Shown here piece by piece: positions 42,352-50,776 of a stretch of 56,794 nt of DNA; the stretch's first letter is position 1, and the number at the start of each line of letters is the position of its first letter. This DNA comes from UBA995 sp035477115. GTDB taxonomy: Bacteria; Bacillota; Sulfobacillia; UBA995. Both the position numbers and the translations under genes were made by a program. The notes under the pieces are model-generated. The model had not been told where the DNA came from and did no database searches. It saw only the letters and a program-made list of their open reading frames with translations. The stretch spans positions 1 to 56,794 of the forward strand of contig DATIKW010000002.1 of assembly GCA_035477115.1 (NCBI GenBank), in the 5' to 3' direction.

Positions 42352-43382
42352 CCTTCACCTCCCTTGCCGGTGGTCGGACGCGCCGTCCACCGGGCGGAAA
42401 TCCTCTTCCACCAGCCGATGAAACCGAAGGGGAAGCACAACACCACGACGACGTACACGGCGCCGAAGAACAGGAGCCACCGCTCGAAGATGGGATGCAG
42501 GCCCCGCAACTCCAGGAGGTAGTAACGGATAGTCTGGATGAAAGCGGTGCCCACGATCGCCCCGTACAGCGTCCCCGTACCCCCGACGATCGTCACCAGC
42601 AAGGCGTTGAGCGTCTGATCGATGGACAGGAGGTCGGTATTGGCGAAGCGGCCAAAGACCCCGAAGGTGACTCCCGCCAGTCCCGCGCTCAGTCCGGCAA
42701 CCTGCAAGGCGATCTGCTTGTACAGCATGGTGTCGTAACCCAGAAACGCCGCCCGCTGTTCATTTTCGCGAATGGCCTGCAGAACCCTGCCCGCCGGCGA
42801 GTCGACGAACCGCCGCAGCGCGAGCAGCATCAGGACCATGAAGGCGAAAGCCAGGTAATATACGGTCACCCGGTTGCGCAACAGTTCGGGGATGGGGAAG
42901 ATCAGCCCGTCGGCTCCTCCCGTGTAAGTGCGGGCCGCTTCGGCCACATGCCGGACCACCTCGGCCATGGCCAGCGTGAGCATGGCGCACGGCACCACCC
43001 CGCCCGACCGGAAAGACAGATACCCCATGAGGTAGGCGAGGACGGACGAGAATACGAGGGTTATCGCCGCCGCCAGTGCCAGATTGGCGAGGGTCGGCCC
43101 GGAGTGCCGCATCATGATGCCGGCGATGTACGCCCCGCCGCCGAAGAAAAGGGCATGCCCCAGGTTGATCACGCCCGTGTAGCCCCGCAGGATGTCGTAG
43201 CTCATGCCGAATACCGACAAGATGAAGATGCGGCCGATGAGATGGGTGAGGACCACGCCGCTGAACATGGGGACGACGAGCAGCCAGCCGCAGCCGAGGG
43301 CGAGCAGGACGGCGAGCCACCGGTCGGGGGTCGCCATCCGCCCGCGGGCGGCGTGAAGGGCGCGAAGGGCGGGACGCATCAT
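42348..43382 (-). CDS. livM: Branched-chain amino acid-type ABC permease LivM
   Basis: A 344-residue membrane protein with about ten hydrophobic segments and the LivM signature GYTGVINLGHALFFGGGAYI, plus AIRENEQRAAFLGYD in the cytoplasmic loop. It is one of two permeases of a high-affinity importer. The ATG at 43382 overlaps the livH stop by 4 nt (ATGA). Although this family is named for branched-chain amino acids, members also import aromatic acids, amides and urea. Confidence 0.92.
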   Translation of the reverse strand: MMRPALRALHAARGRMATPDRWLAVLLALGCGWLLVVPMFSGVVLTHLIGRIFILSVFGMSYDILRGYTGVINLGHALFFGGGAYIAGIMMRHSGPTLANLALAAAITLVFSSVLAYLMGYLSFRSGGVVPCAMLTLAMAEVVRHVAEAARTYTGGADGLIFPIPELLRNRVTVYYLAFAFMVLMLLALRRFVDSPAGRVLQAIRENEQRAAFLGYDTMLYKQIALQVAGLSAGLAGVTFGVFGRFANTDLLSIDQTLNALLVTIVGGTGTLYGAIVGTAFIQTIRYYLLELRGLHPIFERWLLFFGAVYVVVVLCFPFGFIGWWKRISARWTARPTTGKGGEG

Positions 43383-44245
43383 CGCCTCACCGCCAGCCCG
43401 AACAGCCCCGCAGGTCGGAAGGACAGGACGGCCGCCATGAGCAGGACGTGCCCGACCACCACGCCGGGCGGGAAGAACCAGGCGATGGCCGCTCCGCCCA
43501 ATCCCAGCAAGACGCTGCCCGCGGCCGAGCCGCCGAAACTGCCCAGCCCGCCGATGACCACCACGATGAACGCCAGGATCTGGTTGGCGATGCCCATGCC
43601 CGACCACACGCCTCCCACCATCGGCGCGTACAGCGCTCCGCCCAGCGCCGCCATCGCCGCCCCGGCGGCGAACACGAAGGAGAAATAGCTCCGGATATTG
43701 ATGCCGAGCGCCTGAACCATCTCCGCCGACTGCACCCCGGCGCGGATGACCATGCCAATGCGGGACTTCTGCATCAGGAGGTGCAGCAGGGCGGCGAAGG
43801 CGGCCCCGACCAGGATCAGGAACAGCCGATAGCGCGAGATGATGGCCCCCTGGAAGGTCAGGGTCCCGCTCAGCGCGGCGGGCCGCACCGCCACTATGGC
43901 ATCCGGTCCCCAGAGCAGCCGGGCCAGTTCGGTGAAGACGATCATCAGCCCGAGGGTGATCAGGATCTGGGCGGTCGGCCGCCCATAGAAGCCGCGGATG
44001 AACAACCGCTCGAAACAGAGGCCCAGCAGGAAGCCGGCGGCGGTGGCCCCGGCCAGGCTCAGCAGGAAGTCGCCGGTGAGCGCGAACAGCCATACATGGA
44101 CGTATCCGCCCCACAGGAACAGGGTGCCATGGGCGAAGTTCAGGACGCCCATCATGCCGAGGATGATGGTGAGACCTGCCGCCAACAGGAACAATAGCGC
44201 CGCCTCGGCCAGCCCGTTGATGAACAGGGTCAGGAATATGCTCAT
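43379..44245 (-). CDS. livH: Branched-chain amino acid-type ABC permease LivH
   Basis: A 288-residue membrane protein with the LivH signature GMMGVLNFAHGTLFLWGGYV and the ALGINIRSYFSFVFAAG loop, eight or nine hydrophobic segments. It pairs with LivM to form the translocation pore. Its ATG overlaps the livF stop by 4 nt and its stop overlaps livM, so the permeases and ATPases are stoichiometrically coupled. Confidence 0.93.
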   Translation of the reverse strand: MSIFLTLFINGLAEAALLFLLAAGLTIILGMMGVLNFAHGTLFLWGGYVHVWLFALTGDFLLSLAGATAAGFLLGLCFERLFIRGFYGRPTAQILITLGLMIVFTELARLLWGPDAIVAVRPAALSGTLTFQGAIISRYRLFLILVGAAFAALLHLLMQKSRIGMVIRAGVQSAEMVQALGINIRSYFSFVFAAGAAMAALGGALYAPMVGGVWSGMGIANQILAFIVVVIGGLGSFGGSAAGSVLLGLGGAAIAWFFPPGVVVGHVLLMAAVLSFRPAGLFGLAVRR

Positions 44246-44958
44246 GGTCTGGCCGCCATGCCCAGGTGTTTGGCCAGCAACTCCCGATCCTTCAGGAGGC
44301 CGGCCATCGGGCCGTGGTCGACGGTCATGCCCTGATTCAGGATGAAGTAGCGATCGCCCACGGCACTGGCCAGGGCGAAGTTTTGTTCGACAAGGACGAT
44401 GGTGCGGTGCTCCTTGATCTCCAGGATGGCATCCCGTACGCGGTCCACCACGATGGGAGCCAGGCCCTTGCTCGGTTCGTCGATCAACACCACCCGGCTG
44501 TCATTGAGGAAGGCCCGGGCGATGGCCAGCATCTGGCGCTGGCCGCCGCTGAGCGTCGATGCCAGGCGCCGGTACGCGATCCGCAGATCGGGGAACAGAT
44601 CCAGGACGTGATCGCGGCGGCCGATGGCGGCCCGGTCGCGGCGCATCATGCCGAGCTGCAGGTTCTCCTCCACGGTGAGCAGGTCGAAGATCCCGCGGTC
44701 TTCCGGCACATAGCCGACGCCGAGGCGGGCGATGCGGTGGCTGGGCAGCCCGGCGAGCGAGGCCCCCTCGAGCGCGATCCTCCCCCCGGCGACGGGGATG
44801 AGTCCCATGATCGTCCGCAGGGTCGTCGTCTTGCCGGCACCGTTCCGGCCGAGCACGACGGCCGTCTCGCCTGCATGGACCTCCAGGCTCACGCCCTGCA
44901 GCACATGAAAGGGGCCGATGAAAGCCGAGAGGTCCTTCACTTCAAGCACCGGGGGCAT
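44242..44958 (-). CDS. livF: ABC transporter ATPase LivF
   Basis: A 238-residue ATPase: Walker A GRNGAGKTTTL, signature LSGGQRQMLAIARAF, Walker B VVLIDEPSKGLAP, in the short LivF form. I chose the ATG at 44958, with GGAGT six bases upstream, because the longer open frame is not conserved. The start lies 17 nt inside the end of livG. Confidence 0.93.
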   Translation of the reverse strand: MPPVLEVKDLSAFIGPFHVLQGVSLEVHAGETAVVLGRNGAGKTTTLRTIMGLIPVAGGRIALEGASLAGLPSHRIARLGVGYVPEDRGIFDLLTVEENLQLGMMRRDRAAIGRRDHVLDLFPDLRIAYRRLASTLSGGQRQMLAIARAFLNDSRVVLIDEPSKGLAPIVVDRVRDAILEIKEHRTIVLVEQNFALASAVGDRYFILNQGMTVDHGPMAGLLKDRELLAKHLGMAARP

Positions 44959-45712
44959 GCACCACTCCTCCCCCCAGGTAAGCCGCCAGCACGCGCGGGT
45001 CGGCCGCAACCGCCGCCGGCTCCCCTTCCACCAGCACCCGCCCGTTCACCAGGACGATCACCCGGTCGGATAGCCCCATTACCATGTCCATCTTGTGCTC
45101 GATGAGCATTATCGTTTCGCCCTGTAGCTTCAACCGGCGCAGGATATCGACCATGGTGGGGACCTCTTCCAGCGCCATGCCCGCGGTGGGCTCATCCAGC
45201 AACACGACCTCGGGCTGGAGGGCCATGACCATGCCCAGCTCCAGCTTGCGCTGCTCGCCGTGGGTCAGCCCGGATGCAGGGAAGCGGCTCTTTCCTGCCA
45301 GCAGCACGCTTTCGAGGATGGCGTCGGCCTCGCCGATCAGCTTCCGGTAGCGGCCATGAGGGCGGAAGCAATCCAGTCCGGCGCCTGCCCTGGCCTGCAG
45401 GGCCAGCCGCACATTCTCATGGGCGCTCAGCGCCGGGAAGACATTGGTCAACTGAAAGGAACGACCGATCCCCGCCCGCACCCGGCGGGAAGGGGACAGA
45501 CGGGTCACGTCCGTCCCCTTGAACAGCACCCGGCCGGCCGTGGGGGGCAGGAGACCGCTGATCAGGTTGAACAGCGTCGTCTTTCCGGCGCCGTTCGGAC
45601 CGATGATGGTGGTGAACCTCCCGCCCTCGACCGCCAGGCTCACCTCATCCACCGCCCGGTGCGCCCCGAACGCGCGCGTGAGGGCGATGGTCTCGATCAG
45701 CGGCGCGTTCAT
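44942..45712 (-). CDS. livG: ABC transporter ATPase LivG
   Basis: A 256-residue ATPase: Walker A GPNGAGKTTLFNLISG, a LivG-specific GRSFQLTNVFPALSAHENV segment, a signature reading LTHGEQRKLELGM and Walker B VVLLDEPTAGM. The LSGG of most ABC proteins is LTHG here, as is common in LivG. The ATG at 45712 follows 31 nt after livK; a GTG one codon earlier is possible. Confidence 0.93.
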   Translation of the reverse strand: MNAPLIETIALTRAFGAHRAVDEVSLAVEGGRFTTIIGPNGAGKTTLFNLISGLLPPTAGRVLFKGTDVTRLSPSRRVRAGIGRSFQLTNVFPALSAHENVRLALQARAGAGLDCFRPHGRYRKLIGEADAILESVLLAGKSRFPASGLTHGEQRKLELGMVMALQPEVVLLDEPTAGMALEEVPTMVDILRRLKLQGETIMLIEHKMDMVMGLSDRVIVLVNGRVLVEGEPAAVAADPRVLAAYLGGGVVHAPGA

Positions 45713-45743
45713 CACCTACCGTCCCATCTCCACGGCAGCAAGT

Positions 45744-46958
45744 TCACCGCTTGGCATCAGCGGGAACGGTCACCGGCGGCGTCACCCGCTCGGCGGAGAC
45801 CACGCGCACCAGGGTCGGCACCGGATGGTCCACCCCGGCGACGGCATTGAGGGTCACCTCGAAAAGGGGCTGCATCGCCTGATGGTCTTCGCTCCGGAAC
45901 CACCGCAGACCTGTCGGCGAGTCGAACTCCATGCCCCGCATCGTCGTTATCAGCGTCTCCGCATCGGTCGCGCCGCCCGTCTTCTCCAGGGCGGTGACGA
46001 TGGCGATGGCGGCGGCCATCCCCCCCGAGGTGAAGATATCGGGGGGCGTGCCGAAACGCTTCTGGTGCTCGGCTACCAGCCACTCGTTGATCGGGTTGGC
46101 CGGCGGCACGGTATGGTAGTACACGGTGAAACCGCGCATCCCCACGACATCCATCATCATCCGCAGGGCGGCGATCTCCGGGGCGCCGGTAGTGATCTGC
46201 ATCTGCTCGTGCAGGCGCATCTCCACGATCTGGCGCCAGGGATTGTTGGCGCCCGCCCAGATCACGAACAGATAGTCGGGGTCGAGATCGCGAATCCGAA
46301 GGAGCGGAGCCGAAAAGTCCGTAGCGTCGGCCGGGGCGAACTCGGTCGCGACCACGACCGCCCCCCGGGCCTGGGCCGCGGGGACGAAAGGCCGGACGTA
46401 GGCATGGCCGAAAGCGGTGTCGGGCGCGAACATCGCCACCCTGACGCCGGGTCGGGCGATGATGTCGGCCATCGCTATGGCGTCCTGGGCGGTGTTGCGG
46501 CCCGTACGGAAGACGTACCGGTTCCAGGCCGGGCCGGTGATGACGTCGGCTGCCGCCGGTTCGACCACGATTACCCGCTGGAACTCCTCAGCCAGCGGCA
46601 ACACGGCCAGGGCGTCGGCCGAGGAGGTCGGCCCGACCAGCAAGTCCACCTTGTCGGTTTCCAGCAGCTTCAACGCCCGCTCCTTGGCTATGGCGGGTAC
46701 GGTGGTGGTGTCCTCCCAGATCACCTCGATCTTCCGGCCGGCCACGGCCAGGGTGCCGTCAGTCGCGTACTCCAGTCCCAGCTCGAACCCGCGCCGCATC
46801 TGCTGACCGTAGTCTTGCAGGGCACCGCTGAGCGAAGCCAGTCCGCCGATGCGGATCGGTTCGACAGCGGGCGGCTCCGCCGGCCGCGCGCAAGCCGATG
46901 CCAGGAGCATCGCCCCAGCCAGCAGCACGCCAACCGCCAACCTGATCGTGCGGGACAT
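45744..46958 (-). CDS. livK: Branched-chain amino acid-type substrate-binding lipoprotein LivK
   Basis: A 404-residue lipoprotein with a lipobox ending at Cys23 (LLASAC), then a periplasmic-binding-protein type I fold (IRIGGLASLSGALQDYGQQM; VDLLVGPTSSADALAVLPLA; FVIWAGANNPWRQIV). It captures the transported ligand outside the membrane. The start has GGGAGGGAAGG upstream. It is the first gene of the liv operon, and the regulatory site at 46991-47022 lies 33 bp before its start. The ligand cannot be read from the sequence; absence of any amino-acid catabolic gene in the operon argues for another acid. Confidence 0.9.
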   Translation of the reverse strand: MSRTIRLAVGVLLAGAMLLASACARPAEPPAVEPIRIGGLASLSGALQDYGQQMRRGFELGLEYATDGTLAVAGRKIEVIWEDTTTVPAIAKERALKLLETDKVDLLVGPTSSADALAVLPLAEEFQRVIVVEPAAADVITGPAWNRYVFRTGRNTAQDAIAMADIIARPGVRVAMFAPDTAFGHAYVRPFVPAAQARGAVVVATEFAPADATDFSAPLLRIRDLDPDYLFVIWAGANNPWRQIVEMRLHEQMQITTGAPEIAALRMMMDVVGMRGFTVYYHTVPPANPINEWLVAEHQKRFGTPPDIFTSGGMAAAIAIVTALEKTGGATDAETLITTMRGMEFDSPTGLRWFRSEDHQAMQPLFEVTLNAVAGVDHPVPTLVRVVSAERVTPPVTVPADAKR

Positions 46959-46990
46959 GTCCTTCCCTCCCCGATGAGTGCATCATGCGC

Positions 46991-47022
46991 ATGATACCCC
47001 GGGCGAGTTGCCCTCCAGTTAC
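46991..47022 (-). promoter_or_regulatory. SARP-type regulatory site B (liv operon)
   Basis: On the minus strand GTAACT (47022-47017), 4 bp, GGCAACTC (47012-47005), exactly 8 bp, then TATCAT (46996-46991). The half-sites have an 11-bp period. The first half-site contains the TAA stop codon of the preceding KAS III-like gene (47021-47019). The livK start lies about 33 bp beyond the -10. Confidence 0.75.
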
Positions 47023-48065
47023 ACAATTCCGCCCATTGCCCCTTGACCGCCGCCCCAGCGGATGACCGTGGCGGTGAACGCGTACCCGGTGCCTGCGCCC
47101 AGGAAGACGACATGGTCTCCCGGCCGGACTTTCCCCTGTTCCAGGCCGAGCTTCAACGACAGGTACTGATCGGTATGGCCGACATGGCCGTATTCCTCGA
47201 GATACACCGATTGTTCGGGAGACAAGCCCAGTTCCTGCAGGATCAGGTGATGGGCGCTGCGCTTCACGTGGAGGATGGCGAGGTAGTCGATGTCCGGCCT
47301 GCCCAGCCCACTCTTGGCGAGGGCGAGGTCGACCGCGCGCAGGAACGCGGGCACCGACCGGGCCGCCAGTTCCTCTTTCATCCGCCGGGCGTCGGCGACC
47401 ACCAGCTTCCAGGGTTGCCGCTCGATATTCTCGGGCGTCGGCGGATACAGCGAGCCGCCCACCGGCGGCACGACGGCGTCGGCGAAGATGGGTTCGGTGT
47501 GGATCCCGCTGCCCAGGATGAGATTCGCGCCGTAGCCTCTACGGAGCAAGGCGGCATGCCCCGACGGACCCATGTCGAACATGAAGCTGGAATCGGGATC
47601 GCGATAGTCGACGAGGTAGGCATTGGTGTTGCCGCCGGCGATCAGCACCGTGTTCAGGTCGTCGTCGGCCGCCATCAGGTCCTTGGCCACCTTCAGCGCC
47701 AGGGGCGTCGCGGCGCAGCGGTACGACAGGTCGAACGCCCAGCAGCGGGTGGCCCCGAGTTCCTTCTGGATCTTGATCGAACCCGTCCAACAGATGTACT
47801 CCTTGTATTCCTCGCCGGGGTAGATGATCAGGTCCAGTGCGTCCGGGGGGATGCCGGTGCGGTCTAGCAGCCGGCGCGCCGCCCGGGTGGCCATGGCCAC
47901 CGCGTGGTCTTCCCTTCCCCCGATCGGTTTGCGGTGGATGCCCAGCTTGTCGCGGACGACTTCCTCGGGGATGCCGGTGAGCGCCGCCAGCTCCCGCGAA
48001 CTCATGAACTCCTCGGGCACGTACACCTCGAAGTCGAGCAGTCCCACCCGCCCCTCAACGCCCAT
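47019..48065 (-). CDS. KAS III-like 3-oxoacyl synthase, paralogue 2
   Basis: A 348-residue FabH-group protein related to that at 37136-38164 over its whole length (YVPEEFMSSREL against YLPAQFMTSREV; ILHVKRSAH against LLHMKRSAH). The Cys is in FDLSYRCAATPLAL. The third catalytic position is again His (EYGHVGHTDQ) in place of Asn. The Asn before YGH in paralogue 1 is Glu here. The gene follows the CoA-transferase by 18 nt, forming a two-gene unit under the site at 49450-49481. The pair may act as a heteromer or on successive substrates. Confidence 0.85.
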   Translation of the reverse strand: MGVEGRVGLLDFEVYVPEEFMSSRELAALTGIPEEVVRDKLGIHRKPIGGREDHAVAMATRAARRLLDRTGIPPDALDLIIYPGEEYKEYICWTGSIKIQKELGATRCWAFDLSYRCAATPLALKVAKDLMAADDDLNTVLIAGGNTNAYLVDYRDPDSSFMFDMGPSGHAALLRRGYGANLILGSGIHTEPIFADAVVPPVGGSLYPPTPENIERQPWKLVVADARRMKEELAARSVPAFLRAVDLALAKSGLGRPDIDYLAILHVKRSAHHLILQELGLSPEQSVYLEEYGHVGHTDQYLSLKLGLEQGKVRPGDHVVFLGAGTGYAFTATVIRWGGGQGAMGGIV

Positions 48066-48083
48066 GTCGTACCTGCCCCTCGC

Positions 48084-49382
48084 TCACAGGAGCCCGAGGC
48101 AACGGGCTTCGTCCCGCAGGCTCTCGCGAAAGTCCGGGTGGGCCAGGCCGATGAGCAGCCGGGCCCGATCGCGCAGGCTGCGTCCCTTGAGATGGGCGAT
48201 GCCGTGCTCGGTCACCACGTAGTCGGTTTCCGCCCGGGGCAGCGTCACGCGACTGCCTGCCGGCAAGGACGCGACGAGGGCGGATACCGTCCCGCCCCGG
48301 GCCCGGGAACGCAGGGCAATCACCGATTTGCCCCCCGGCGACTTCTGCGCCCCCAGGGCGGTGTCCAGCTGCCCTCCCGTCCCGCTGTACTGCTGGGGCC
48401 CGATCGCCTCCGCGACCACCTGCCCGGTCAGATCCACCTGCAAGGCGGTGTTGACGCTCACCATCCGGTAGTTGCCGGCGATGACCGTCGGATCGTTGGT
48501 CACCCGGCCCCGCTGGAACTCCACCGCCAGGTTCTCGTGCACGAAATCATAGAGCTTCCGCGTACCGAGGGCGAAAGCGCCCACCATCTTGCCGTTCCAC
48601 AGCGTCTTCCTCTTGCCGGTCGCCACCCCGGCCTCCCAGAGGTCCACCATCCCGTCGCTGAACATCTCGGTGTGCACGCCGAGGTCCCGCTTGTCGAGGA
48701 GGTTGCGGGCAATGGCGTTGGGGATGCCGCCGATGCCGAGTTGGATGGTGCTCCCGTCCTCGATCAGCTCCGCGACGTACCGGCCGATAGCCTCTTCATC
48801 GGCGTCGGGATCGGCGGCCGGGATCTCGATCGGCGGCCGCTCCGCCTGCACCACGTAATCGACATCGCGCAGGTGGATCTGGGTATCGCCGTAGGTCCTC
48901 GGCAGGTTCGGATTGACTTCGAGGACGACGCGGCGGGCGGACTCCGCCCAGTCTTTCTCGTAGGCCACCGACAGGCTCAAGGAGAAGTGACCGTGGGCGT
49001 CCATCGGCGTCGCCGTGCCCCAGAACAGGTCGAACCGGTTGCTGGCGGCCACCCGCGGCCCGAAATCCCGCCCATGCACGGGCAGGAAGTCGGCCGTCCC
49101 GATGGCTTGCCCCGCCCGCTCATTGGGGCCGAAGAACATGCTCTCGAGCAGGATGCGGCCTTTCGCGCCCGGGTCGCGGAGGAAATCGAAGGCGCCGCCG
49201 ATGGTCAGGGCGCTGAGCACCCGAACCCCTTCGAACCGGCCGTAGCGCTCTCCGAGGGCCGACAGGAGACTGACGGGAGTGGCCGCGGCCATGCCGGCCC
49301 CGATCACCTGATGGCTCTCGACCATGGATGCGGCTTCGTCGGCGGATATCAGTTTCTTCCGGAGCTGGTCTTGCCAGTTCAT
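48084..49382 (-). CDS. Acetyl-CoA hydrolase/4-hydroxybutyrate CoA-transferase family protein
   Basis: A 432-residue family I-like CoA-transferase. Typical segments are QLGIGGIPNAIARNL, the catalytic Glu in GVHTEMFSDGMVDL, and a C-terminal DYVVTEHGIAHLKG. It moves CoA between acetyl-CoA, or another acyl-CoA, and a free acid. I placed the start at 49382 because the longer frame would begin upstream of the transcription start expected from the -10 at 49450-49455; its Shine-Dalgarno sequence is weak. With livKHMGF it suggests import and CoA activation of an organic acid. Confidence 0.88.
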   Translation of the reverse strand: MNWQDQLRKKLISADEAASMVESHQVIGAGMAAATPVSLLSALGERYGRFEGVRVLSALTIGGAFDFLRDPGAKGRILLESMFFGPNERAGQAIGTADFLPVHGRDFGPRVAASNRFDLFWGTATPMDAHGHFSLSLSVAYEKDWAESARRVVLEVNPNLPRTYGDTQIHLRDVDYVVQAERPPIEIPAADPDADEEAIGRYVAELIEDGSTIQLGIGGIPNAIARNLLDKRDLGVHTEMFSDGMVDLWEAGVATGKRKTLWNGKMVGAFALGTRKLYDFVHENLAVEFQRGRVTNDPTVIAGNYRMVSVNTALQVDLTGQVVAEAIGPQQYSGTGGQLDTALGAQKSPGGKSVIALRSRARGGTVSALVASLPAGSRVTLPRAETDYVVTEHGIAHLKGRSLRDRARLLIGLAHPDFRESLRDEARCLGLL

Positions 49383-49449
49383 GAATTGCGCCGGTCGGGC
49401 TTCGCTCCTTCCCACGCGACATCGGCTTCCGGCGGACGCCGGCGGGCTC

Positions 49450-49481
49450 ATGATAGCGCGGAAGAGTTGCCGGCAAGTTAC
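49450..49481 (-). promoter_or_regulatory. SARP-type regulatory site A (CoA-transferase unit)
   Basis: On the minus strand GTAACT (49481-49476), 4 bp, GGCAACTC (49471-49464), exactly 8 bp, then TATCAT (49455-49450). The 11-bp period and the spacing match the other two sites base for base. The CoA-transferase start lies 68 bp beyond the -10. It also separates the metabolic cluster from hfq. Confidence 0.75.
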
Positions 49482-49526
49482 ACGCGGGCGGGCCGGGCGA
49501 TGGTCAGGTGCCGGGCGGGGGCCGGG

Positions 49527-49820
49527 TCAGCCTTGCCCTTCGGGAGGCCGAATTGCGCCTTCGGCAATGGGAGGGCGGGCGGGAAGGCGGGCGATCTGGA
49601 TGGTGGAGATAGCGTGCTTGTAAACCATCTGCGCGCGACCGTCCGAATCCAAGAGGATCGTGAAACTATCGAACCCGCGGATCTGACCTTTGAGTTGCAC
49701 GCCGTTGACCAAATAGATGGTCACGGGCGCGTTGTCCTTGGATGCCTGGGTGAGGAACCCGTCCTGCAAGTTCGCCTGGCTCTTCAAGCTGGACCATTCC
49801 TCCGATGGCGCGGATATCAT
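49527..49820 (-). CDS. hfq: RNA chaperone Hfq
   Basis: A 97-residue Hfq. The Sm1 motif is in LQDGFLTQASKDNAPVTIYL and VNGVQLKGQIRGFDSFTILL, and the Sm2 motif reads VYKHAISTI. The C-terminal tail is short, as in Gram-positive Hfq. Hfq hexamers bind small RNAs and mRNAs. The ATG overlaps the miaA stop by 4 nt (ATGA), and it closes the conserved miaB-mutS-mutL-miaA-hfq order of Bacillota. Confidence 0.95.
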   Translation of the reverse strand: MISAPSEEWSSLKSQANLQDGFLTQASKDNAPVTIYLVNGVQLKGQIRGFDSFTILLDSDGRAQMVYKHAISTIQIARLPARPPIAEGAIRPPEGQG

Positions 49821-50776
49821 CCCAATTCTACTATGCCGCCCAAGCGCGCCGCAACTCGCTCTCGGATGAGCTGCCCGGCCCACCGGGCCGATTGGCCGTC
49901 CAGTGTCAGCCATTCGATCCTCGGATCCCGCCGGAACCAGGTCATCTGCCGCTTGGCATAGCGGCGCGTATTCCGCTTGACCAGGTATATGGCGTGTTCC
50001 CGCGGGTACTCCCCTTCAAGGTAGGCCATCGCTTCCCGATAGCCCAGCGCCTGCATCGATTGATGTTCCCTGCGCACCCCGGCGGCGCGCAAGCCGGCAA
50101 CTTCCTCCAGCAGCCCCGCGGCGAACATCCGGTCCACCCGGGCCTCGATGCGGCGATACAGTTCGGCTCGATCCCGCTGGATACCGAACAGGAGCAGATC
50201 GTATGCCGGCGGCGGCGGCCGCTCCCCCGCCTCCCTGCCCGCTATCTCCAGCGCCCGCAGCAGGCGGTGGCGGTCGTTAGGGTGAATCGCCTCCGCCCGG
50301 TCCGGGGCCAGGCGGGAGAGTTCCCGGTGCAAGGACGCCGTCCCTTCCCGGCCCGCGGCGGCGGTCAACCGGCGGCGGACCTCCGGCCGGGGGGGCAACG
50401 GCGGGAAGTCGGGATAGTCCACCACCGCGCTGATGTAGAGGCCGGTTCCGCCTACCAGCAAGGGGAGTTTGCCCCGGCGGTTGATGGCGTCGATGGCCTG
50501 GCGGGCCAATTCCTGGTAGCGCGCCACGCTGAAGGACGCGGTCGGGTCGACCACGTCCAGGAGATGATGCGGCACCGACTGCCGGTCCTGCGGCGACGGC
50601 TTGGCGGTGCCCTGTTCGAGACCCCGGTATACGGTCATCGAGTCCGCCGTCACGATCTCGGCGCCCGACCTGCCGGCCGCCTCCATGGCCACCTCGGTCT
50701 TGCCCGCGGCGGTCGGGCCGAGGATCACCACCAGCCGCGGGCGGTCAACTGCGGCCAAAGCGCCGCTCCAGTTCAT
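49817..50776 (-). CDS. miaA: tRNA dimethylallyltransferase MiaA
   Basis: A 319-residue enzyme with Walker A VILGPTAAGKTEVAM, the substrate-binding VTADSMTVYRGLEQGTAKP and LLVGGTGLY, and the swinging RRYAKRQMTWFR motif. It adds the dimethylallyl group to A37 of tRNAs reading UNN codons; MiaB, encoded at 55016, then methylthiolates the same base. The start at 50776 lies 31 nt inside mutL; longer open frames are not conserved. Confidence 0.95.
   Translation of the reverse strand: MNWSGALAAVDRPRLVVILGPTAAGKTEVAMEAAGRSGAEIVTADSMTVYRGLEQGTAKPSPQDRQSVPHHLLDVVDPTASFSVARYQELARQAIDAINRRGKLPLLVGGTGLYISAVVDYPDFPPLPPRPEVRRRLTAAAGREGTASLHRELSRLAPDRAEAIHPNDRHRLLRALEIAGREAGERPPPPAYDLLLFGIQRDRAELYRRIEARVDRMFAAGLLEEVAGLRAAGVRREHQSMQALGYREAMAYLEGEYPREHAIYLVKRNTRRYAKRQMTWFRRDPRIEWLTLDGQSARWAGQLIRERVAARLGGIVELG

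Noticed and set aside
43383..44114. Long N-terminal extension of LivM to 588 residues
   Set aside because: It overlaps livH almost fully and is a frame shadow. The ATG at 43382 forms the usual 4-nt overlap with livH.
47904..49961. A 685-codon plus-strand open frame across the CoA-transferase and hfq
   Set aside because: Antisense to two clear genes and crossing the regulatory site at 49450-49481; no recognisable domain.
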